A DNA stretch of 26,911 nt from Beroe ovata (taxonomy: Eukaryota > Ctenophora > Nuda > Beroida > Beroidae): assembly GCA_946803715.1 (NCBI GenBank), contig CAMPET010000048.1:355982-382892 (forward strand), in the 5' to 3' direction. Both the position numbers and the translations under genes were made by a program. The notes under the pieces were generated by a model. The model did no database searches. It was not told the origin of the DNA and worked only from the letters and a program-made list of their open reading frames with translations. Of the stretch, positions 1 to 9,800 are shown piece by piece; the stretch's first letter is position 1; each line of letters begins with the position of its first letter.

Positions 1-25
1 ACACACACACACACACACACACACA
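1..25. repeat. (AC)n microsatellite at left edge
   Basis: The window opens inside a pure AC dinucleotide run; its true length is not visible. Confidence 0.95.
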
Positions 26-1264
26 AAACTTTCAATTACCCCATCGCTCACAACTTCTAGTTATCCCCCCTGTGTGCCCTTATAGAGCTGTTACCCAGCT
101 GTCTCAAGAGAATATAGCAATGAATACCAGGCAAATATATGGGATTATCGATTGCTCGCGACATATCAAACGTCAGTGGCTGTTATCCAGGAAGTCACTT
201 TTCTGTGACATACGGTCCTACACATCATTTTTGGAGATATCAATCATTGACGGAAGACTTCCCATATACTCATAAATTTCAACTACGTACCCATATTTTG
301 TTCGTCCTATCATAATTCGCTTTTTCTTGTTTTTTGAAAGCAATATAAATCTTGACTTTATAAGATAAGGAGGAAGATCATCTGCATTGCAAGTTTGCGT
401 GACAAATATTGTACGGATAGGTAGTACTGGCATAGTGCAATGTTTATGCCGGCAACACACCAACATAGCGGGCGGCGATCATTTTACTCGCTACTTATGG
501 TAAACTTACTGAGTTACTAAGTACTACTCAGTGCTCACAATTCATCATCTTCTAAAAATACCCCCTCTCCTCTTCCTCCTACAGCTCTATCGCTCAGCAC
601 CACGTTTTATAGTTGTGATAATGTGTGTGTATGTGGGGGGGGGCGGTCGCGAGGGAACGCTAATTGCTTCTCCCGCTCACGTCTAGCCCAAATTCATTTC
701 CTTCCATATGCAATGTTGATTTTTTGCATTTGTTTATTAGCCCATAAGCAAACCATACACACATACGGCCCGATTTAACAGTAGGACCGCTAAATTGATT
801 TCTGATCATGATTCGACCTTGCTTCTCCTGACCACCTGGTAACCAGCCTGACCACCTGGTAACCAGCCTGGTCAGTCGTAATGTGAACTGTACACTACTG
901 TGAAATTTCGATCAAAATCCGGGTCTCTGGTCATATTCCCGGCGGTTCAGCGTGGCTAGTCAGTTTGAATTATGCGACCGCGGTCCATCACATATTCTGT
1001 AAATGTTTCGCTGCACTGCTACTGCTCGATTATCATATACTGCATTATTATACTGCTTGAATAATTCACAATGATTCGAAGGGATACCACGGCTCATGAT
1101 TGGGTTTTAGTGCTTCGTATATTAAGTTTCAATCTGAAGTTAAATGCAATCGTCTAGCTACCCACTGTGCTCTTCCAGAGATAGTAGTTGAGTTTCTCTC
1201 AAGCTTGAAGTTTCGCTCACATTATTGTGTATGTTTATTGCAGTAGGTATATCCAAGGTATATC
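26..1264. other. Intergenic region upstream of the repeat-protein gene
   Basis: I find no convincing gene here. An 82-codon minus-strand frame at 218-466 has reasonable composition but no recognisable domain and no clear partner exons. The region holds a 20-bp tandem duplication near 830-870 and a G run near 636-644. The promoter and 5' UTR of the gene starting at 1265 must lie here, but no TATA box is obvious. Confidence 0.6.
827..875. repeat. 20-bp tandem duplication with nested inverted repeat
   Basis: A 20-bp unit occurs twice in perfect tandem at 827-846 and 847-866. The second unit and following bases form nested inverted repeats: CTGACC (848-853) pairs with GGTCAG (870-875), and inside it CTGGT pairs with ACCAG around one A. 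It could fold as a hairpin or act as a dimeric protein site; neither is shown. Confidence 0.8.
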
Positions 1265-4200
1265 ATGGATACATCTAAAAGTACGGCTGAGAAGGGACAG
1301 ATGGGAATAAATGGTGACAAAGGTTTGTAATTACATCGTGCTCAGCTTTTGCCTCGGGCTTCTCTAATTCTTTTCATCCTCTTCGGAAATTCCGTGATAG
1401 TAGCACCGTGAAAAAAGCAATTATAAGAGCTTAAATTTCTATTCCAATCGATTCGGCGTCCAAAAATACCCAGGAAACGATGGTCACTAGTTAAAAAACG
1501 GATAAAAAATTTCCGTCATTCCAAGCACCTCCAATCAGTGGATTCTTGGCACATAATCCCACAGCTCTGGGGCTGGGAGGGTCGGACAAATTTTTACCAG
1601 GGATTCTAATTAAAAGAGGTCGTCCTGGCTTAATTTTGACCGTAGAACACGAATTTGGAGGAATTTTTGAGCTATCTCATCGGGAAAATGGTGAAAAACG
1701 GAAGTTATTTCGGGTATATCTTAGTACTACTTATGGTATAACTATGAGTTAGGTATCTCAAAACGCATCAGGGAAGCAATTAAGAGCTTAAATTCTTATC
1801 CCAATCGATTCAGCGTCTAAATTTACCTAGCACAATCCCACTACGGTGCTAGGATCAGGCTCGAAAAACTTTCGTAACAAAAGAGAGATTTTTACAACAC
1901 AGGTTATGGGAAGGTATAATGGATGAAGTGAGGGCCATGGGGTGGGGATCGGTTTTGTCTAACATAGTCATGTGTCTGTCATAGCTTCATGTCTAGATGT
2001 TCTACGTAACCATGGTAACACATCATGCTACAAACATAAACACGATACGTGTTTTGCAGATCGGCGGAGGAGACAGTTGCTGGCCAGGGTTTGTAACTTC
2101 TTCCTAGAGGAACACGAGCAGGGGTGCTCCCGGAAAATGGCCGAGATATCAGGTATATTTGGGAGAAACAACACGTTGCCTGGGGGGTCATTTCCCAAAC
2201 AATGTTTAAATGTGACGGTACTTAGATTTGAGCAGTATAATCTTCTTCTCGAATGATTTCGTCTCCATGATATTAACAACGTTTGCATGATAATCGCGAT
2301 GGGAAACACACAGATCTAATCAACCTCTCCCAGAGTACCTGCAGAAGACCCAGCCAATGCCAGGTACGGGGGAGACAGAGTCAGTCCTATCGGAAACCGA
2401 TGAAACCGATCAGAGGATAGCGGTGTCAGGAAGTGGTGTCAACAACATCACCAACAACAACAACAGGGAGGGTGTCAAGAAAAACATGATTGTCAAGGTA
2501 CGTGTGTTCCTCACTGGAGTGAATTTCGATGAAAATTTGACATAGATACCCGATTTATGTTGGAAGTCAGTCTAATTGTCAATATCAGGAGTTTTTTTGA
2601 CGGTCCTATTTTGAATAATCCCAGTAAAGTCCCTGATAGACTTATTCACTTACCCCTCTCTCATTATTTCAGGTGTGTGACTTCTTCCTGGACAAGCGAG
2701 AACGGGGGAATGAGATCAACATCCGTGCCATCATCACCGCTATCGACCATGCTAACACCACCGCCGGCCTCACACCTGCGGAAAGGAAAGCTGTGGAGGA
2801 AAAACAGAGAGAGTTACTCGTCAAGGTATGCAGAGATTTGTACTATAAAGGGCGGGGGGTGGGTAAAGGGGGTGAGGAATATGTTTTTGGCATTCAGCCA
2901 GATTAATTTGGTTAGGTCTTGATCTAAGTGAGGCATAGCCGTAGTGGCAATTGGTAGTTGGGAAATGATAGATTAGACTGAGGCTTTCTCAGAAGTGAAG
3001 GTTTTTCTCAGTATCGTAAAAAGAAGACATATTCTTAAAATCGCTACAATTACTATTAGAAAATAAAAGCTGGATCGTATTATTACAACTATAAGAGGAG
3101 CTCTGGCAATCATTCAAACTTTGATCCGCCCATCATTTAAGCGATTTCTTTGTGAATTGAGTGCTATTGAATAATGAACATGCGTCACGCATGACAACAA
3201 ATCTATAATCTGCTCTCTCTCTCCTATCATAGGTGTGCAAGATACTGCTGGACACTAAGGAGAGAGGCGTTGAGACCAACATCCAGGAGATTTGGAATGC
3301 CATACGGTACACCAAGCTCAATGATCCGACCGTCTTCGATAAAATCGAGGTGAGATAAATGTCAACACGTTCTACACGTTCTGCTGACGCTCGTTTCATT
3401 CAGAGTTGTGTTTTTGAAAACTTTGTTGAAATTAGAATTCGTGTGAATTCCGCATGTTTTGATTCCACACCGTAACCAATATTGTGACACGTTCCTCACA
3501 CGTTACTAGCGCGCTCCTATTCCTAACACGTTACTAACACGTGACTCGTAGACCCCTGATCAGGACATGAACATCGAGACGGCTATCGAGGTAGAGGATC
3601 CCGTGAAAAGTGCTGAGGAGACAGAATTGAAGAGGAAGAAGATGATTGTTTACAAGTTCTTCCTTGATCCGAGGTAATTTAAATTGCTGATTTAAAGTTC
3701 TATTTTAGAAACAGAGGGTTACAATTTTGATACTATTTTATCATTCATCATTCATACGACTTATCCAATCTGAATTTGATTGATTCACCTCGATATTGCT
3801 ACAGTATATTTCGAAATCGTGAGAGCATAACTTCCCCCCGCGCATACGAATGCATTAGCAATTTCAAATCTTTGAGCATTATAATTCTTGGGAACTCGCA
3901 GTTTGATTTATTGCTATGAGTATGAACTTGGTTTTACTTGTTTATTAACTCATTTCCTTATAAGGTCTTCAGGGAAACATGGCCTTTAAACATAAGTTCA
4001 TGTCTGTCTCAACTGCACATTGAGACAAATACTAATAGAGTTTTATAAGATGGTGACGGGGGGTCACCAGAACGTTATCAGGCGTCACTAAGATATCAAT
4101 ATCTTATAAGTGCGAAATATTACTAAGTGCAAAGGATTGATTATAACTCAATCAATTGATTTTTTTAGATGGAATTTTTATCCTCCTCTTCTACTTCTCG

Positions 4201-4315
4201 CCACTTTAACCTCTCTCTTCTTCCCCTCAGGGAGCGAGGGATGGAGGACAAGACGATGCAGATCAACCGGATGCTTAGCGCGAGACGTAGAGTGGAAAAC
4301 GGGACCTCCGGCTGA
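1265..4315 (+). CDS. Unrecognised protein with four copies of a V-C-x-F-F-L-D-x-x-E-R-G motif
   Basis: Seven exons join in one frame to give 263 residues: 1265-1322, 2060-2152, 2334-2497, 2673-2825, 3233-3349, 3552-3673, 4231-4315. All boundaries are GT-AG and phases match (1, 1, 0, 0, 0, 2). The start is the first ATG of the frame; the stop is TGA at 4313-4315. I do not recognise the family. Four repeats are visible: a basic stretch, then V-C/Y-x-F/I-F/L-L-D/E, x-x, E-R/Q-G, then an acidic/polar helix ending in I-x-x-I. They begin near VCNFFLEEHEQG (exon 2), VCDFFLDKRERG (exon 4), VCKILLDTKERG (exon 5) and VYKFFLDPRERG (exons 6-7). Repeats 2 and 3 start exactly at exon starts. No signal peptide or membrane segment is seen; the protein is highly charged and probably intracellular. 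The start of exon 6 is the least certain boundary (3564 is an in-frame alternative). Confidence 0.72.
1417..1827. repeat. Imperfect direct repeats (about 53 bp) in intron 1
   Basis: The stretch 1417-1470 and the stretch 1776-1827 match closely (both contain GAGCTTAAATT, CCAATCGATTC and CGTC). They lie about 360 bp apart within the first intron of the repeat-protein gene. The segment between has an open frame of 68 codons with no recognisable domain. This may be a degraded mobile element or a simple segmental duplication. Confidence 0.6.
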
Positions 4316-5026
4316 GACCTCGGGGGAGTAGAGAGAGAGAATGTGTAGATCAGAAAACGGCAGAGTTTAGAGGAAGGACATATTCGTGTATAACGACTGT
4401 GTAGCTAGTAGTGATGACGTGAACATAGACTCGTATTGTCACCGTGGTAATAGCAGTTGAAACGGACATTATATAATTGTGATCAAAATTGTAGTAGTAT
4501 GAGAGTATGATACTTTATTTGAAGAAAATTATTTGTTGAATTTGTAAGATTGTACGACATTATTGTATGACGATGCAAGAGCTATATTATTTGAACGAGC
4601 GGTAACGACAGTTTAACGCAAGTTCGTGTTTCATCCTATTTCACTTTAAGAAATAGATAACGGAAATATGTAACACTTACATATTATTTGAATATTTCGA
4701 TATTTTGACAAATTATTCGTGATAGATCCGATTAATATTCGATATCATAGTGTAATTTCTCTATTCAATTGGTGTAGCATAACAGTTAGTCATAGTGTAT
4801 GACTTTTCGATTTCGGAGGGGAAGGTAAAGACCTAAATATAAGAAAATAAGTCATGGCTCATCATAACAATTTACAACAGTTTATATACACAGTACGTTC
4901 CGAAAAGTATGAACATTGAGCAAATGACGGATGGCAGTAGGTTTTTTTCATGGAAAATAAGGGTTAGTTGGGGTAGGGGATTCGAAAACATAGAATGATC
5001 AACAAATTGAACAATATTTACAATTT
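4316..5026. other. Convergent 3' intergenic region
   Basis: This AT-rich 0.7-kb stretch lies between the stop of the repeat-protein gene (+) and the stop of the acylphosphatase gene (-). It should hold both 3' UTRs. A TTTATT at 4513-4518 would read as AATAAA on the minus strand. I see no coding region or RNA gene. Confidence 0.55.
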
Positions 5027-6534
5027 TCAGCTCTTCCTCCTGATATCAAATGCAGTGAACTCCAGAGCATCTATTTCCCGTTCATTGGAAAACTCGCACC
5101 TGTCAATTCTACTCTTGGGGCTACCATGGACCTGCAGCCAGTTCTTCATAATCTCAATATCCGGCTTTGGGCCCTGGACCACACCTGTCGAGGGGGGAGA
5201 AGAGTTCAATTTCCCATGCCGAAACCTAATTAGGGTGATTAGTAGGCCATACTAATCATGGGCCATGGTAATGAGACCTAAATAGTGACACATTATCCAA
5301 ATTGACAAGCACCGTCAATCCGTAATGAGGTCGAGTTATGGCCTATGGCCGTCTGAGAAGAAAAATTTGGGATCAAATTTCGAATAAAGTGACGCTAAAT
5401 CATAGGTTTTCCCAAGAACATCTAGCGCTTAACACCTGAAAACAACGTATGGCCTCATCTCATCTTTCAGGGTCTGTCATGTGCCTCATCAACGGCCTTT
5501 CAACAATTCCCCTTAAATTCCGATGGGACAACTCTTCAAATTTTCACAAATCATAATCGTTCAGTTATCGTTTTCAGAATTTATCCATGAGTAACAACTT
5601 TGATAAGTATTGTTCACGTTTGGGCTATCCGAGCTCGTTAGCAAATGAAGCGAAGAAGAAAGTGGGTAGCCAGGCGTCCACTAACGAACTACTAGCAGCT
5701 GTGCTTGACCAAGCCAAGGAGAGAAACGTGCAGGCTGACAGGACGAACCAGCCTCCCTATCTACAACGGCAGGTAGTGTTGAAGCAGGGGGGTCAGTGTG
5801 ATACAATGACAGCATGTTTTAGATGGGGTTGTCTCATTCAGCTTGTCCAGGATTGCTACCAAGATGAAAAGGGGACGCCCAAAGTACCGATCTGGTTCCA
5901 CAAACAGAACAGAACCAAGAAATGAGTGAAGACCGTTTTTCAATTAAATCAATTTTCCTGCTATGACTTGTTTTTGACTCCAATTCTATTTTCATTCCAA
6001 GTAAAGAGTTTGTTTATCACTGTTGTCTATGATTTTCGACCATCATGCAGTACGCATGTAGAGTATATTCGCGCGCTTATTTGCGCGCGGCGCGCGCGAG
6101 GTAAGTTGTTTCGCGCATACCTTCCACAGGAATAACTTTCGCGCGCTCCAAAAATTCCAGCTCGTCACATTGTGACAGTGGTACATACCTATCACGGTCT
6201 TGTCTGGTTCATTCTTACACCACCCCACAAGCTTAGACCTGTCAGCTGTGTCTTTGGTGTACTTTCTGAAGAAAACCTGAAAAATCATGATTTATTACAG
6301 CAATCAGTCAACTGAACGTCTTCAGTTGAGAACAATGAAGACAAATTGCGCAAACATTGCAAAGTTTCCGCTCTGGAATCAGACTGTATTGTTCTCATCT
6401 GAGGACACTGAGTTGATACTTGAATGATTGATGTAGAATCAATGTTAATGTCAGCTTAGAAATAATGAGGGGGTGTTTACTACCTGCTGGACTTTGCCGA
6501 AGACTTTGAAATCGATACTGACAAAACGTCCCAT
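5027..6534 (-). CDS. ACYP: Acylphosphatase
   Basis: Acylphosphatase hydrolyses acyl phosphates such as 1,3-bisphosphoglycerate to carboxylate and phosphate in the cytosol. Three minus-strand exons, 6534-6484, 6276-6189 and 5184-5027, splice in phase to exactly 98 codons plus stop, the usual family length. Diagnostic stretches are FGKVQQVFFRKYT with the catalytic Arg (R21), GWCKNEPDKTV with the catalytic Asn (N39), and the C-terminal block with QGPKPDIEIMKNWL and HGSPKSRID. The exon 3 acceptor has a strong pyrimidine tract. The start is the ATG at 6534-6532; an overlapping ATG at 6539 is out of frame. One oddity: the family signature reads V-Q-G-V, but here the glycine is glutamine (Q17). Intron 2 is about 1 kb and contains a small plus-strand ORF. 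The gene follows FIG4 head to tail, about 275 bp after its stop. Subtype (muscle or common) cannot be assigned. Confidence 0.93.
5587..5925 (+). CDS. Small ORF with UBA/CUE-like N-terminus, nested in acylphosphatase intron 2
   Basis: This ORF lies on the strand opposite to acylphosphatase, wholly within its second intron. Residues about 7-45 (YCSRLGYPSSLANEAKKK, then a STNELLAAVLDQA helix) look like the three-helix UBA/CUE-type domain found near N4BP1/KHNYN/ZC3H12 proteins; this is recognition from memory, not a search. Exon signs are present: a good acceptor (TTTTCAG) ends just before codon -3, a possible donor follows the CAG at 5770-5772, and a good acceptor ends at 5850. The implied 78-nt intron 5773-5850 is stop-free and in frame, so the unspliced product is 112 residues and the spliced one 86. 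The tail is lysine-rich. Upstream exons may exist; it may also be a terminal exon or a gene fragment. Confidence 0.45.
   Translation: MSNNFDKYCSRLGYPSSLANEAKKKVGSQASTNELLAAVLDQAKERNVQADRTNQPPYLQRQVVLKQGGQCDTMTACFRWGCLIQLVQDCYQDEKGTPKVPIWFHKQNRTKK
6066..6155. other. CGCG-rich cluster in acylphosphatase intron 2
   Basis: Several GCGCGC tracts (for example TTTGCGCGCGGCGCGCGCGA) lie in otherwise AT-rich intron sequence. Similar CGCG tracts occur at about 12186-12355 and 21018-21050. They may mark CpG-rich regulatory DNA or fragments of a dispersed repeat. Confidence 0.5.
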
Positions 6535-6642
6535 GTCATTGGATCAGTTGACAGCTAGATAAAGGAAGAAAGTTTAATCACTAAAATCGTTGATTAAATA
6601 ACAGAGTTATCAATAAGCATAGGCAATTAAGCGATAGCTCAG

Positions 6643-6648
6643 TTTATT
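6643..6648 (-). terminator. Candidate poly(A) signal of FIG4
   Basis: TTTATT on the plus strand reads AATAAA on the minus strand, about 160 nt beyond the FIG4 stop and about 110 nt before the acylphosphatase ATG. Confidence 0.5.
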
Positions 6649-6808
6649 CACAAAGCTTAGTTAACCGGTTGAATTGTCGACAACAAATAATCAAATCTTG
6701 AAATGTTTCACATACTGTAAATTATTCCCAAAATCTCACACAAAATACTAGATAAAATAAACTGTACTTGGATTAAATTTGAAATATTACACAAAATCAT
6801 CAGTAAAA

Positions 6809-9800
6809 TCAAACAACAGTTAGTTTATTAAGCTGCTTATCAATGGAAGTGGTGTCAAAGGAGCAGTATTTCTGGTAGAATGACCTGGTGTCATCACTGA
6901 CGCTGATACCAGCAGCAGTCTTGGCATAGAGTTGCTGTGATTTGGGTGAAATGTAGGAGTCAGCTACGGGGGCTGGTCGAGACCGGAGTGTTTGGAAACT
7001 TTCCAAAGTTGGAGGAGGCAGACTGAATATTCCTGCGGGAAATGAACATGAGAAAAATGAACATAATGAATAGAAACGAGGAAGGATATTATCCGATCCA
7101 AACTACAATTCCAAACTACAATTCCAGTAGTGAATATGGTCACCTATTCCCCTATGAAGGTAGGTGCTGTCTGCAGCATACTGTCTGTACACTGTCATGT
7201 CACGGATTGTGGGAGGCGGTATGTTCAGGACTGGAGCTTGTAACGGGGTTGGACTCCCCGTCGATTCTGTCTCCAGTGCCTCGCTACAAAATCCTACTGA
7301 TTCCTCCTCCTCTGTGAAAAGGGGGTTTACAATTACACTGATAGAGATGTGAATTTGTGATTCCTGATGACTTGGTTGTGCAACGGAGTATTTCAGAAAA
7401 GTACTCTCATTCGTCAACAACGACAAATTTTTCCTCATATTTCTGAGCAACATTATGAAGGAGCATTATGAAGGAGCATTATGAAGGAGTACCTGAGTAA
7501 TCAGAGTCTGAAGTAGAGTCAGAGTCAGTATTGTTCAGCTTATTGACATACGTGGACACAGGCTTAGTACGGACACTCAGACTTCGTGACATCACTTTGG
7601 GCCGAACTTGCTGAAATATGGGGGGAAACTTACCGCCTTTGCCAGGGCGTTTGTAAAGTGAGCCGTGAGGGTTATAATTTATTCAGGTTGAATGGGGACG
7701 CTTACAACAAATGGTGAGGAGTTGCCGGCTTCCTTGCACGTTGATGGCATGTTAATACAGTAGTGTTCCTCAAATGATGTTAGCATTGTCGGTCTGCAAT
7801 ATGGTGTGTGTTATAATTTCCCACCTATTCAAATCAACAATTCAAAGAGTGTACCCAGGGTATTTTGATTGTTGATAATCTCCTTAGAAACTCTGATCAC
7901 CTGTACAACTCATCGAAGAAATCACTGGCTACAATTTTGAGGGGGAAATCCCCCTTCCCCTCCTCCATTCTCTCATCATCTGTCATCTGATAGCTCAGCT
8001 GCTGCAGAGTTCTGTGCCATCGTGTTATGGATGAGGCCAGGGGCAGACTCTCCTGGGTGAGTTTGGACGGTTTGGAGACATGAACTACTTGAAAAGGGAG
8101 CCCAAAAACCACTGGTTTGCATGACACATGATAGATTGGGATACTTATCTGATACAGCAGATCCGTATAAATTACGATAAATTACTCTAGATCTACTTCA
8201 TGTTCCACTCCCTCCCCAGTCCCCACACACTTGGCACTCACCCAAACATCCATATCCCACCAGGAAGTATACGGGTTGCAGGAGGAGAGGTTGGGAACAT
8301 GGTGTAGGTAGTGGTCAGAGGTCAGATCCCACAGTGACATTTCCGATTTCCCAGCTTCGTACATTCCTAAAACGAGGATACGGGGGGTTGAATTGTTGCT
8401 ATCAGTGTTGCTATGGTTACTTAGCAACACGAGTAATATGCAACAATCCGCTCTATAAAGTATCACAATTCGTCATTTTCTACCTAAGAAGAGGTTGATA
8501 GCATTCTGTTTCTCGTAATCAGTGAACGCGTTCCTATAGTAACGGGACACTGTGTTCAGAATGTCGTAGGAGTGTGATGTCCATGGGTTATCCTTGCGGT
8601 AGCCCCGTATTCTGTGTACCAGCTGCGAGCCACCATACTGGAGAGCCATCGTGTCGCCGTGATCTTCGTAAATCTCCTGGGAGAAAAGACATTTTTGGTT
8701 GCAATGACGACAGTCGCTTTTAATTTCTAAAGCTACGATAATCTGGATCTGGGGCTTCAATTTAGAGGGAACTGTAAGTTTGAGAGCACTTCGAAAGCGA
8801 ATGTCAGAGTCAGAGGCAAACAAAAGATGGTTCTAACCGGTTCTAACTTACTTACCTCTAGGCAGTGAATACAGGGAGTGTTATCATCCAGTAGCGGACT
8901 GCTCACGACCCCCAGGGCCATCAGCTGGTGCCCAAGCGCCACTTTCCCGAGCACAAACTGCGCCGTGTTCGTTCTGTCCAAACAATCTACACAATTGGTT
9001 CTCACCACTCCTGAATGAGCGACACGTGTCATATATAGTATATACGCCATACGGGGACTACAGTCATGTAATATGACCAATTTCTACAATATGCAATCTG
9101 TGGTTTTCAGAAAGAGTCCCGAACTAGACTGTAGAATGAAGAGGTATGAACTTCTGGCTTTAAAACTCACTCTATGACCAACCTGTTTGGTAGCTCCCTT
9201 TGGCAGTTGTACCGTATTTATCCAGTCCTACCCCATTGAGAATATCTTTTTGTGACTCGGAGAACGACTCAATGTTGATGTTGTGGAAAAATCCTAGAAC
9301 GAGGGACTGAGTGAAGATAAGAATGTTGTTGAGGAGAAAAATTCTCCCTATTGAGGTTTTTTGATAAGTATTGCTCATCCAGCTGAACTAGAGCTCAACT
9401 TGTTATATTGTCATACCGGTGCTCTTGAAGGAGTTTTGTCCGATCTCTTCCAACTTTTCCATCACGTTTGTCCTCTTGTTCTTTGTCTTGGAGTATTTGG
9501 ACATGTCGAACCCGCAGTACATTATCTTGAATCTGAAAAGCCGAATCAACAGCTCTTCTTTGGGTCCAACATGGCGGCAGATTTCAAAAAAGTAAACACT
9601 GAACAACCATCTCTCGCAAACATCCATTTTCATTCCTTCATCCACACATACACACACACGTCACACACGTCACACACGTCACACACACACACACACACAC
9701 ACATACTTCATGGGCAGAAACTGGTTGAGATAATCAAAAGTCTCGATGAGGGCTTTGGTCAGCTGTCTCTCGTGATTCTTCTTCTCTTTGCTCTTCACAA

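Noticed and set aside
218-466. 82-codon minus-strand ORF
   Set aside because: Composition is plausible, but there is no recognisable domain and no partner exon or clear splice context. Kept only as a remark in the intergenic entry.
1546-1752. 68-codon plus-strand ORF in intron 1
   Set aside because: It lies between imperfect direct repeats, has no known domain, and would break the exon chain of the surrounding gene.
4995-5255. 86-codon plus-strand ORF
   Set aside because: It overlaps acylphosphatase exon 3 on the other strand, whose QGP and GSPKS motifs and 98-residue length are decisive.
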